NCBI GenBank assembly: GCA_045123975.1
Contig: JBGVKV010000003.1
Location: forward strand, 1 to 38,348
Source: SIG701 sp045123975
GTDB lineage: Bacteria; Bacillota; Clostridia; Oscillospirales; CAG-272
Reading direction: 5' to 3'
DNA: 38,348 nt
In this document: one piece after another, positions 22,344 to 29,885 of the stretch
Numbering within the stretch: position 1 is the stretch's first letter
Layout: every line of letters starts with the position of its first letter
Notes under the pieces: model-generated
Told to the model about the DNA's origin: nothing
The model's input: the letters and a program-made list of their open reading frames with translations, nothing else
Databases searched by the model: none
Made by a program: the position numbers and the translations under genes

Positions 22344-23777
22344 ATGCACAAGAGTGAAGTTTCATTCAATCACGCCATCACCAGCGACGTAAAGGTAGAG
22401 TTTTGCCCCCAGACCAATCTGATCGAGCAGTCCTCCTACCGCTACTCCCTGCAGGAAAGAGAGACGCCCAACCTCCAACGGTATCTGTTCGACTACGAAT
22501 CCGTACCGAAGGTGTCCTTCAACCACCGTTTCGTACCGGTGCAGATGCCGGAGAATATCTGGATCACCGACACCACCTTCCGTGACGGACAGCAGTCCAC
22601 CTCCCCCTTCACCGTGAAGCAGATCACCGATCTGTACAAGCTGATGCACCGCCTGGGCGGTCCCAAGGGACTGATCCGCCAGAGCGAATTCTTCGTATAC
22701 ACCGAAAAGGACAGAGAGGCTTTGGCCCAGTGTATGGATCTGGGATATCAGTTCCCCGAGATCACCACCTGGATCCGTGCCTCCCAGAAGGACTTTGAGC
22801 TGGTTAAATCCCTCGGCATCAAGGAAACGGGTATTCTCGTATCCTGCTCCGACTATCATATTTATAATAAGATGGGTCTGACCCGTGCCGCCGCCATGGA
22901 TAAATATCTGGGCGTAGTCAAGAGTGCCTTGGACATGGGCATCCGCCCCCGCTGTCACTTCGAGGACATCACCCGCGCCGATTTCTACGGCTTCGTGGTG
23001 CCCTTCGCTGAAGCTCTTCGCCAGCTGGGTGAGGAAGCGGGCATTCCCGTAAAGATCCGCGCCTGCGACACCATGGGCTACGGCGTGAACTATCAGGGTG
23101 CCGCCCTGCCCCGCAGTGTACAGGGTATCATCTACGGTCTGAATCACTACGCCGGCCTGTCTCCGGAACAGCTGGAGTGGCACGGCCACAACGATTTCTA
23201 TAAGGTAGTCACCAATGCGTCCACCGCCTGGCTGTACGGCGCATCCGGTGTGAACTGCTCCCTCCTCGGCATCGGTGAGCGGACGGGCAACTGCCCGCTG
23301 GAGGCTATGGTCATCGAGTACGCTTCCCTCCGCGGCACCACCGACGGTATGGATCTGCCCGTGATCACCGAGATCGGTGAGTATTTCGAAAAGGAAATCG
23401 GCTACAAGATCCCGCCCCGCACTCCCTTCGTGGGCTCCAACTTTAACGTGACCCGCGCCGGCATCCACGCCGACGGTCTGATGAAGGATGAGGAGATCTA
23501 CAACATCTTCAACACGGGCAAGCTGCTCAACCGCCCCGCCCGGGTGGCCATCGACGTACATTCCGGCCTGGCCGGCATCGCGCTGTGGCTGAACACCCGC
23601 CTGACGGAAAACCATCACGATCTGTGGATCGAAAAACAGTCCCCCATCGTAGCCGCTATGAAGGAACGGGTCGACGCCCAGTACGCCGCCGGACGGAACA
23701 CCTCCATGGGTGATGAGGAATTGCTGTGCATGCTGCAGGATATTGCCCCCGACGTTTGGGAAAAAGCCAAGGATTGA
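22344..23777 (+). CDS. DRE-TIM metallolyase (isopropylmalate/homocitrate/Re-citrate synthase superfamily)
   Basis: The product has 477 residues. After an unusual ~70-residue N-terminal extension comes the HMGL-like TIM barrel: DTTFRDGQQS (Arg80-Asp81), HGHND with metal ligands His280 and His282, and GIGERTGN. These enzymes condense acetyl-CoA with a 2-oxoacid using a divalent metal. I see no C-terminal LeuA regulatory domain, and no leu, nif or lys genes are adjacent, so leucine or homocitrate synthesis is not indicated. The N-terminal extension and PFTVKQITDLYKLMHRLGGPKGLIRQSEFF are, as I recall, typical of a widespread clostridial group often misnamed in databases. Re-citrate synthase activity is possible but unproven. 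AAGGAGG is 12 bases from the ATG, slightly far. Confidence 0.82.
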   Translation: MHKSEVSFNHAITSDVKVEFCPQTNLIEQSSYRYSLQERETPNLQRYLFDYESVPKVSFNHRFVPVQMPENIWITDTTFRDGQQSTSPFTVKQITDLYKLMHRLGGPKGLIRQSEFFVYTEKDREALAQCMDLGYQFPEITTWIRASQKDFELVKSLGIKETGILVSCSDYHIYNKMGLTRAAAMDKYLGVVKSALDMGIRPRCHFEDITRADFYGFVVPFAEALRQLGEEAGIPVKIRACDTMGYGVNYQGAALPRSVQGIIYGLNHYAGLSPEQLEWHGHNDFYKVVTNASTAWLYGASGVNCSLLGIGERTGNCPLEAMVIEYASLRGTTDGMDLPVITEIGEYFEKEIGYKIPPRTPFVGSNFNVTRAGIHADGLMKDEEIYNIFNTGKLLNRPARVAIDVHSGLAGIALWLNTRLTENHHDLWIEKQSPIVAAMKERVDAQYAAGRNTSMGDEELLCMLQDIAPDVWEKAKD

Positions 23778-23808
23778 AACACCGGGTCTCCCGGTAATCA
23801 ATAACCTC

Positions 23809-23836
23809 AAAAAGGCCGCACCTTGTGCGGCCTTTT
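23809..23836 (+). terminator. Terminator after the DRE-TIM metallolyase
   Basis: AAAAGGCCGCAC pairs with GTGCGGCCTTTT across CTT. It and the following CCTTTGCGGTGG are nearly repeated at 25333. Confidence 0.92.
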
Positions 23837-23902
23837 CCTTTGCGGTGGGGGATAAATATCGTGAGTTTTTCCTTGTGTTCATGAAATACTTTCACAAAAT
23901 GA

Positions 23903-23931
23903 TTGCACAGAAGGAAGGAATATGCTATACT
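23903..23931 (+). promoter_or_regulatory. Sigma-A promoter of the AT-rich membrane protein gene
   Basis: TTGCAC and TATACT are 17 bases apart, about 38 bases before the ATG. Confidence 0.7.
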
Positions 23932-23969
23932 GACAATACAGATCATCTATACGGCACATAGGAGAGATT

Positions 23970-25322
23970 ATGAAAAAACATAGGTTGTTTGAAAATTTGA
24001 CTTTTGTTTTTGTACTTAATATCGTGCAACTGTTGACGACATATTATCAATGCCGTGCCGGCGGAGAATATAGATTGTCAGACATTATTTTTAGTATTAT
24101 ATTTTCCGTGTTGTATTCCTGGTTTTTTGTTAATGTGTTTTTCAATAACAAATCCCCCTTTTCCGAGGGAGCAATAAAACTGCGCAATGCAGAAAGCAAG
24201 TATTTGCCTCTGATTAAATTTATATTGTTATTGTTGCTCAAAGGCGCATTGGATGTTGGCTTGGCGTATGTCTCCGGTATTTCCACTGCGTGGAAATACA
24301 TCGGTACAGATATCCTCATTGTTGCCTATATGTTAGTAGTGTATTTTGTTGCTATTCCCCCATATGCCTGGAAAGGAAAAGAAAAGAAACGTTTATTTTG
24401 CGCATTGGCACTGATCGTCCTTGCTGTAGGTTTATCTGTTTGCTGCGGTATGCATTTGACTCACCTGTATAATTCTGCAGCCTTGAAATACACGCTGGAG
24501 TCACCGTATCTCATTCGTGTGTGCAAAAACTTGGACTTTTTGAACAGTATGAAGCTTTTCCTATTGGACACTGTGATAATTTGTGTGTTGACCATTGTCC
24601 ATACGTTGTCCGGGGCTGATGGAGAAAAGAGCAAATATGAGCAAAGAAATAGTGGGTTTCGCACATTTATACGTTGCAATTTTTTGGGCTTTTTAATAGT
24701 CATGCTCTTTGTTGCAAAAATGGGTGTGGATCCTGAAGCTATTCTTGTTCATAATGAAAGTGAATCCGGCATATCGGTCAATTACGAAACGGACGGTCCT
24801 TTCAATCTTTCACCTATTGAAAAGTGGGTGCTTCACGGCATGGTTGAATACACCGATGAAAATGCATATTTCTACGTGGAAAAGTTGTCTTTGCAAAAAA
24901 ATAATGCAGTTGAGCAATTTGCGTTGAACGGGCAGGAACCGAATACAGTTTTTACTGACATAGGAACTGCATCACCCAGATACGTTTGTTTCAACATCGA
25001 TGGGCAGAAGGTGTATTTGTATGGATACTACGCTGTTTGTTATTATGAAGGTAAATCTCCTCGTATAGTTAGAATGGAATCCCTGAATCAATGCGAGGAG
25101 ATCCCCGTAGTCACCGAATTGTGCAAGCATCTGATCGAAAACGGAAATTTGTTCGCATTTGAATATGCAGGCGGGTATCTGGGACAATACGCCCCCGAAT
25201 TCATTCAGCCATATATCAAGCGATATTGCGAAGGAATATTTAACGAGGTAGAAAGCCGCTGGATAGCAAATACCCACTATCGAAACGAGTATATTATGGA
25301 TTGTGCAAAAAAACTTGCATGA
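23970..25322 (+). CDS. AT-rich orphan membrane protein of unknown function
   Basis: The 450-residue protein has about six hydrophobic segments in its first ~255 residues (near 10-25, 37-60, 80-105, 110-130, 143-165 and 195-212), then one more around 238-253. A soluble C-terminal domain of ~195 residues follows. I do not recognise a family. GGAG lies five bases before the ATG. Base and codon use differ sharply from the neighbours: TTG, TTT, AAA and ATA codons are frequent where the rest of the window prefers CTG, TTC, AAG and ATC. The gene carries its own promoter and terminator and is bracketed by near-identical terminator sequences. These points suggest recent acquisition. Confidence 0.75.
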   Translation: MKKHRLFENLTFVFVLNIVQLLTTYYQCRAGGEYRLSDIIFSIIFSVLYSWFFVNVFFNNKSPFSEGAIKLRNAESKYLPLIKFILLLLLKGALDVGLAYVSGISTAWKYIGTDILIVAYMLVVYFVAIPPYAWKGKEKKRLFCALALIVLAVGLSVCCGMHLTHLYNSAALKYTLESPYLIRVCKNLDFLNSMKLFLLDTVIICVLTIVHTLSGADGEKSKYEQRNSGFRTFIRCNFLGFLIVMLFVAKMGVDPEAILVHNESESGISVNYETDGPFNLSPIEKWVLHGMVEYTDENAYFYVEKLSLQKNNAVEQFALNGQEPNTVFTDIGTASPRYVCFNIDGQKVYLYGYYAVCYYEGKSPRIVRMESLNQCEEIPVVTELCKHLIENGNLFAFEYAGGYLGQYAPEFIQPYIKRYCEGIFNEVESRWIANTHYRNEYIMDCAKKLA

Positions 25323-25332
25323 GCTTTTGCCG

Positions 25333-25359
25333 AAAAGACCGCACGTTGTGCGGTCTTTT
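25333..25359 (+). terminator. Terminator after the AT-rich gene
   Basis: AAAAGACCGCAC pairs with GTGCGGTCTTTT across GTT. The following CCTTTGCGGTGG repeats the sequence after the 23809 terminator. Confidence 0.92.
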
Positions 25360-25382
25360 CCTTTGCGGTGGAGGGTAGGTTT

Positions 25383-25561
25383 TACGATGCGGGAGGAGCA
25401 AGCCCCTCCCCTACCGAGACAAACGGAGGGTCACGTTATCCTGTAGGGGCGTGCATTGCACGCCCGTAACGTGTGGATTGGGTTTTACGATTCGGCGGGA
25501 CTTGGCGAAGCCAATGTCCACCGACTTCGGCGAAGCCGAACGTCGCCCCTACCGAGACAAA
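25383..25561. repeat. Cluster of GTAGGGG-type palindromic repeats
   Basis: It contains GCGGGAGGAGCAAGCCCCTCCCCTACC, then CTGTAGGGGCGTGCATTGCACGCC, then GACTTGGCGAAGCCAA and GACTTCGGCGAAGCCGAACGTC. These fill the gene-free stretch 25323-25720 together with the promoter of the next gene. No further gene is seen here. Confidence 0.85.
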
Positions 25562-25624
25562 CGGAAATCCCCCCATAAAAACACACTATTCCCCAAAATT
25601 CGTTCACAAAAATGCGAATCTTTG

Positions 25625-25653
25625 TTTACACAACGAAATATTTATGATAGAAT
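25625..25653 (+). promoter_or_regulatory. Promoter of the E2-like gene
   Basis: TTTACA and TAGAAT are 17 bases apart. The ATG at 25721 follows AAAGGATGTGAT, a very long anti-16S match. Confidence 0.65.
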
Positions 25654-25720
25654 AGTACTTGATCAACGCATCCCGCGTCTTCATCCCATTACGGTAAATA
25701 AACCGAAAGGATGTGATACG

Positions 25721-26656
25721 ATGTCCAATTTGGAAACGCTGGTCCAGGAGCCCGTCACCGAGACCGCTCCCGCACCTGAATCCGGCAAGCCGGAGAAAAA
25801 GAAAAAGCGCCGCTCCACTATGAGACGTGTCAAAACCATTTCCCCTATGGCCATGATATCTCCGTTTATCATGAACACCCGCACCGGCAGTCAGAATCTG
25901 ATTACCGATCGGATTCCCGTCGCGAAGCTTGAGAAGTATCTCAAGGAAAAGCAGGCGGAGGGAATGAAGAACGTCAGCATGATGCATTTGTTGATCGCCG
26001 CCTACGTGCGAACCGCCGCCCAGCGCCCCGCCCTGAACCGCTTTATCCGCGGTCAGAGAGTGTGGACCCGGGATGAAGTGGAGATCGCCTTGACGATCAA
26101 AAAAGAAATGTCCCTGGAATCCCCCGACACGGTGGTGAAGATCACTGTGCCCCGCGATGCCACCCTTGCGGTGATCTATGAAGAATTGAACCGGGTGATC
26201 ACGGAATACCGTGACAATCCGGGCGGAGATTTCGACGAGACCGCAAAAGTTTTGTCCTATTTCCCCTCCGTGATCCTGAAATTCGTGGTGTGGCTGCTCA
26301 AGCTGCTGGATTATTTCAATCTGCTGCCAAAGTTCCTCACGAATCTCTCCCCCTTCCATTGCTCCTTCTTCATTACATCCATGGGATCCCTCGGCATCCC
26401 GCCCGTGTTCCACCATCTGTATGATTTTGGTACCTGCCCCGTCTTTGTTTCCTTCGGCGCAAAACAGCGCTCCTATGAAGTGAACCCGGACGGCTCGGTG
26501 TACAAGCATTCCTATATGGATCTGACAGTGGTTACGGACGAGCGCATCTGCGACGGATACTATTTTGCCTCCAGCCTCAAGCTGATGAAGGGCATTTTGC
26601 GCAATCCGTGGCAGCTGGACGAAAAGCCGGAAAATGTACAGCAGGACATTCGCTAA
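25721..26656 (+). CDS. Stand-alone E2-like (2-oxoacid dehydrogenase/CAT-fold) acyltransferase, catalytic His replaced
   Basis: The product has 311 residues. The start follows AAAGGATGTGAT; the reading frame upstream lies in repeats and is not used. After a charged Glu/Pro/Lys-rich ~35 residues it shows the E2 catalytic-domain fold (MNTRTGSQNLITDRIPVAKLEKYLK, VSMMHLLIAAYVRTAAQRPALNRFI, HCSFFITSMGSLGIPPVFHHLYDFGT). There is no lipoyl or E3-binding domain. The active-site motif HxxxDG reads ERICDG (Glu274, Asp278, Gly279), so the catalytic His is replaced by Glu. Residues ~183-205 are hydrophobic, an insert unusual for E2. It may be a pseudo-enzyme or use a different mechanism. No E1 or E3 gene is nearby. 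Confidence 0.82.
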   Translation: MSNLETLVQEPVTETAPAPESGKPEKKKKRRSTMRRVKTISPMAMISPFIMNTRTGSQNLITDRIPVAKLEKYLKEKQAEGMKNVSMMHLLIAAYVRTAAQRPALNRFIRGQRVWTRDEVEIALTIKKEMSLESPDTVVKITVPRDATLAVIYEELNRVITEYRDNPGGDFDETAKVLSYFPSVILKFVVWLLKLLDYFNLLPKFLTNLSPFHCSFFITSMGSLGIPPVFHHLYDFGTCPVFVSFGAKQRSYEVNPDGSVYKHSYMDLTVVTDERICDGYYFASSLKLMKGILRNPWQLDEKPENVQQDIR

Positions 26657-26660
26657 ACAG

Positions 26661-26692
26661 AAAAACAGGCACCCCCTCGGGTGCCTGTTTTT
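26661..26692 (+). terminator. Terminator between the convergent E2-like and RNHCP genes
   Basis: AAAAACAGGCACCC pairs with GGGTGCCTGTTTTT across CCTC. It can serve both strands. Confidence 0.92.
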
Positions 26693-27021
26693 TATCGTTG
26701 TTTCGCCGTCAGCTTGATCAGTTTCGACATATTGTCCGGCTGATTCTTCGCCTCGGCGGCCGCCTTGTTGCGGCGGAGTGCCCCGCATTTGGTGCAGCGG
26801 TGGGTGATGATGAATCCCTTTTTGGGATCCGGCTCCGCCGAGATGGGCTCCATCTGCCCGCCGCAGTCGGAGGCACGGTCACCGGGATTCTCATCCAGAT
26901 GGAGGGACCACAGACAAAACGGGCAATGATTGCGGGAGGTGTAGCCCAGGGGCTCTACTTCCTTTCCGCAATGGGCGCAGATGAATCCGCTGTCGTTCTT
27001 CGTAAATCGTTTCGTTTCCAT
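26692..27021 (-). CDS. RNHCP-domain zinc-ribbon-like protein
   Basis: The product has 109 residues. The start at 27021 is preferred because AAAGGA precedes it and the domain begins at once (FTKNDSGFICAHCGKEV). The name-giving RNHCP motif is present as SRNHCPFCLWSLHLDENPGDR. Further CxxC pairs are CAHC, CPFC and CTKC, plus an SDCGGQMEPI segment, so it probably binds zinc. Function in the family is unknown; it is cytoplasmic. It is monocistronic and convergent with the E2-like gene. Confidence 0.9.
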   Translation of the reverse strand: METKRFTKNDSGFICAHCGKEVEPLGYTSRNHCPFCLWSLHLDENPGDRASDCGGQMEPISAEPDPKKGFIITHRCTKCGALRRNKAAAEAKNQPDNMSKLIKLTAKQR

Positions 27022-27103
27022 TTTGTGTGTCCTTTGTGAGGAATGTATTATTTTGGAGATAAAAGAATCGTGCCAAACTTTGAAAAAATCGATTTCCGCC
27101 ATT

Positions 27104-27171
27104 GTGAGGGAGAGAAACCATCTCAAACGCCGAAGTTTTCTCTCCCTCACACTCCCCCTCTTCCTTGGCTC
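27104..27171 (-). repeat. Dispersed structured repeat, copy 4 (short form)
   Basis: A perfect 14-bp stem (GTGAGGGAGAGAAA at 27104-27117 with TTTCTCTCCCTCAC at 27137-27150) encloses CCATCTCAAACGCCGAAG. CCTTGGCTC follows at 27163. The GAGTTCGT hairpin is missing here, which shows it is an optional insert. Confidence 0.88.
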
Positions 27172-27215
27172 GCAGGGCGCAGAGAAGTTACATTTTACAG
27201 TAATGATACACTTTG

Positions 27216-27277
27216 GAGTTTGGTGCCTGTTCCGCCTGTGGCGGAATGGTGTCGCTCACCGACACCACGCCAAACTC
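27216..27277. other. Three-way-junction (cloverleaf-like) inverted repeat
   Basis: The outer stem GAGTTTGG (27216-27223) pairs with CCAAACTC (27270-27277). Inside are two perfect hairpins: TTCCGCC-TGT-GGCGGAA (27230-27246) and TGGTGTCG-CTCAC-CGACACCA (27247-27267). No start or stop context suggests coding. The rest of the 411-base gap 27022-27432 holds the repeat at 27104 and an unremarkable AT-rich part before the next gene. Confidence 0.75.
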
Positions 27278-27432
27278 GCGGACATGGCCGGCGCACTTCA
27301 AATTTTACAATAACTTTATGCCATGTCCATTATACCACCTCCCAAACAAAATTGCAACCGATGCGCATAATCCCCGAGCCGCCGTTCCATACTAAACTCG
27401 CACCATCCTATTTCCCCGAAAGGCGGTTTATT

Positions 27433-27963
27433 ATGAAACATCGTACACTGAAAATCGCGGCAGCGGTCCTTCTGACCTCCTCGTGTCTGATCCTCCCCGT
27501 GGCTGCCGCCGATATGGGCAATACCACCGATCCCCGCGCCGTGCAGAATTTCTTTTCCCCCGCACCCCGCGACGGCCAGAGCATGCCGGGCGGCATGGGA
27601 GATTCCGGTCTTATGGGCACACCCGACGGAAACAGCCCGGATATGAACGGAGGCTCCGGCAGCATGGGCAATTCCTCCGGTGATATGTTCGACACCACCG
27701 ACGGCAATCTGGGCGACACCTCCGGCCCCATGGAAAGCGGCGACGGCATCATCGAGGGCACGGGAGACACCAATCTCTCTCCCATGGGGGATATGGCCGG
27801 CAACTCCGCCAACGCCGGCGACACCGCCGGTGACACCGCGGGCAATTCCTCCGGCACCACCGACGAGGAAAGCGGCAGCATGCTGGGCATCATCATCACT
27901 CTGCTTCTGATCGGCGCTGTGGTCATCCTCATCTTCGCCCTCATTCCCAAACGAAAATCCTGA
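27433..27963 (+). CDS. Gly/Ser/Asp/Asn/Met-rich exported protein with C-terminal anchor
   Basis: The product has 176 residues. The start lies shortly after AAAGGCGG and begins a signal peptide (MKHRTLKIAAAVLL...) ending near VAAADM. Residues ~45-145 are low-complexity, with irregular repeats of the kind GDSGLMGTPDGNSPDMNGGSG and NAGDTAGDTAGNSSG. A single hydrophobic segment at about 149-170 is followed by PKRKS, a stop-transfer anchor. The likely topology is an outside stalk tethered to the membrane. I do not recognise a family. It is monocistronic with a good terminator. Confidence 0.75.
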   Translation: MKHRTLKIAAAVLLTSSCLILPVAAADMGNTTDPRAVQNFFSPAPRDGQSMPGGMGDSGLMGTPDGNSPDMNGGSGSMGNSSGDMFDTTDGNLGDTSGPMESGDGIIEGTGDTNLSPMGDMAGNSANAGDTAGDTAGNSSGTTDEESGSMLGIIITLLLIGAVVILIFALIPKRKS

Positions 27964-27968
27964 GAACA

Positions 27969-28005
27969 GATTGGCACCGCCCGGGGCGGCGCCAATCTTT
28001 TTTTA
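27969..28005 (+). terminator. Terminator after the low-complexity surface protein
   Basis: GATTGGC pairs with GCCAATC and CCGCC with GGCGG in one long hairpin, followed by eight T's. Confidence 0.93.
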
Positions 28006-28083
28006 TTTCTCTCTTTTGCTGTGTTTACGTGGTAAAATTTGTGAATATTTCATAAATTATCCCCCATCTTAACAAAATCACCC

Positions 28084-28111
28084 TTGACAGTATGTACTGT
28101 TATGATATAAA
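28084..28111 (+). promoter_or_regulatory. Promoter of rny
   Basis: TTGACA and TATAAA are 16 bases apart, about 155 bases before the start codon, so the leader is long. Confidence 0.7.
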
Positions 28112-28125
28112 ATATTAGTATGTGT

Positions 28126-28240
28126 AAAAGTACCCTCCGCCCGGAAATCGGTACTTTTCTGTGCGGTTTACTATATTTTTACATAAACGTTATCCGCCGG
28201 CTCTGCCGGCCCCACCATATGCCGCGGCTCCCCGCTGCGG
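28126..28240 (+). promoter_or_regulatory. Structured 5' leader of rny
   Basis: Three hairpins lie in the leader: AAAAGTACC with GGTACTTTT (28126-28158, terminator-like, followed by CTG), GCCGGC-TCT-GCCGGC (28196-28210) and CCGCGGC-TCCCC-GCTGCGG (28222-28240). The last ends 13 bases before the GGAGG of rny. Feedback on RNase Y level is inference by analogy with RNase E leader control. Confidence 0.55.
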
Positions 28241-28265
28241 ACAATCACACAACGGAGGTGTCCTG

Positions 28266-29813
28266 ATGACTACCATCATCATTTCTGCCGCTATTGCGGC
28301 AGCGGCCACGCTTCCGATCGGTATTTTTGCCGGATACACCATTCGTCGCCGTTCCGCCGAGAAACAGATCGGTTCCGCGGAAGAACAGGCGAGAAAAATA
28401 CTCGAAGACGGAATCAAAGCAGCCGATACCAAGAAAAAAGAAGTGCTTCTCGAGGCCCGCGAAGAAATCCTTCGCACCAAAAACGAATTTGACCGCGAGG
28501 TCAACGAGCGCCGTGCGGAATTGACCCGCCAGGAGCGCCGTCTCACCCAGAAGGAAGAGAATCTGGACAAGAAAACAGAGGCTCTGGAAAAAAAGGATGA
28601 GACTCTTACCCGCAAGATTAAGGAAAACACCGAAGCCGGCGAGGAAATCCAGCGCATCAAGGCAGAGCAGTTTGAGCTTCTGCAGAAGATGGCCGGTCTG
28701 AGTGCCGAGGAAGCCAAGGCACAGCTGGTCGCTGAGCTGGAAACCGAAGTCCGCCGCGAGCAGGCTATCCGCCTGACCGAATTGGAGGAGGAATTCAAGG
28801 AAGAAGCCGACACCAAGGCGAAGAATATTATTGCTTTGGCCATCCAGCGTCTGGCCGCCGATCAGGTGGCAGAGGCTACCGTATCCGTTGTGGCTCTGCC
28901 CAACGACGATATGAAGGGCCGCATCATCGGCCGCGAAGGCCGCAACATCCGCGCCATCGAGCAGATGACCGGCGTGGATCTGATTATCGACGATACCCCC
29001 GAGGCAATCACCGTGTCCGGATTCGATCCGGTACGCCGTGAGGTTGCCCGTCTGGCTCTGGAGAAGCTGATCTCCGACGGCCGTATTCACCCGACCCGCA
29101 TTGAGGAAACGGTGGAGAAGGCTCGCCGCGAGGTGGATGCTTCCATCAAGACCGCCGGTGAAAGAGCAACCTATGACACCGGTCTCCACGGCTTCCAGCC
29201 GGAGATGATCAAGCTTCTGGGCCGTCTGAAGTACCGTACCAGCTACGGCCAGAACGTATTGATGCACTCCATTGAGGTTTCCCTGCTGTCCGGCATCATC
29301 GCCGACGAGCTGGGCTGCGACTCCACCCTGGCCAAGCGTGCCGGTCTCTTGCACGACATCGGTAAGGCTCTGACCCAGGAGGTGGAAGGCTCCCACGTAC
29401 AGCTGGGTGTGGAATTGGCCAAGAAGTTCAAGGAATCCGCTGACGTGATCCACGCCATCGAATCCCACCACGGCGACGTAGAGCCCCGTACCCTTCTGGC
29501 TATGATCGTGCAGGCGGCAGACGCCATCTCCGCGGCACGTCCCGGCGCACGCCGTGAGAATCTGGAAAACTACATCAAGCGGCTTACCCGTCTTGAGGAG
29601 ATCGCCAACAGCTTTGGCGGCGTAGAGAAGAGCTTCGCTATCCAGGCGGGCCGTGAATTGCGCATCATGGTGAAGCCGGAACAGATCAAGGATGACGACA
29701 TGGCACTTGTTGCCCGCCAGATCGCCCAGAAAATCGAGGGTGAATTGGAGTACCCGGGTCAGATCAAGGTCAGCATTATCCGCGAAAATCGGGCAACCGA
29801 CTACGCAAAATAA
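28266..29813 (+). CDS. rny: Ribonuclease Y
   Basis: The 515-residue membrane-anchored endoribonuclease initiates mRNA decay. Its start follows GGAGG by seven bases. Residues 1-22 form the N-terminal anchor. Residues ~30-190 are a long charged coiled coil. GRIIGREGRNIRAIE from about residue 218 is the KH RNA-binding domain. HSIEVSLLSGIIADE and LLHDIGKA (His363-Asp364) belong to the catalytic metal-binding HD domain. Length and domain order match the family (about 520). ymdB follows, as in Bacillus. Confidence 0.97.
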   Translation: MTTIIISAAIAAAATLPIGIFAGYTIRRRSAEKQIGSAEEQARKILEDGIKAADTKKKEVLLEAREEILRTKNEFDREVNERRAELTRQERRLTQKEENLDKKTEALEKKDETLTRKIKENTEAGEEIQRIKAEQFELLQKMAGLSAEEAKAQLVAELETEVRREQAIRLTELEEEFKEEADTKAKNIIALAIQRLAADQVAEATVSVVALPNDDMKGRIIGREGRNIRAIEQMTGVDLIIDDTPEAITVSGFDPVRREVARLALEKLISDGRIHPTRIEETVEKARREVDASIKTAGERATYDTGLHGFQPEMIKLLGRLKYRTSYGQNVLMHSIEVSLLSGIIADELGCDSTLAKRAGLLHDIGKALTQEVEGSHVQLGVELAKKFKESADVIHAIESHHGDVEPRTLLAMIVQAADAISAARPGARRENLENYIKRLTRLEEIANSFGGVEKSFAIQAGRELRIMVKPEQIKDDDMALVARQIAQKIEGELEYPGQIKVSIIRENRATDYAK

Positions 29814-29825
29814 TCATAGAATCGA

Positions 29826-29864
29826 GGGAGTTGCCGCATACTGTATGCAGCAACTCCTGTTTTT
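29826..29864 (+). terminator. Terminator between rny and ymdB
   Basis: GGGAGTTGC with GCAACTCC(T) and an inner GCATA/TATGC stem form one long hairpin followed by TTTTTT. It would limit readthrough from rny into ymdB. Confidence 0.88.
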
Positions 29865-29885
29865 TCAGGACATTCGGAGGAAAAT

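Noticed and set aside
25451..25720. Longer N terminus of the E2-like protein
   Set aside because: The upstream frame runs through GTAGGGG-type repeats and the promoter; the ATG at 25721 has an excellent Shine-Dalgarno sequence.
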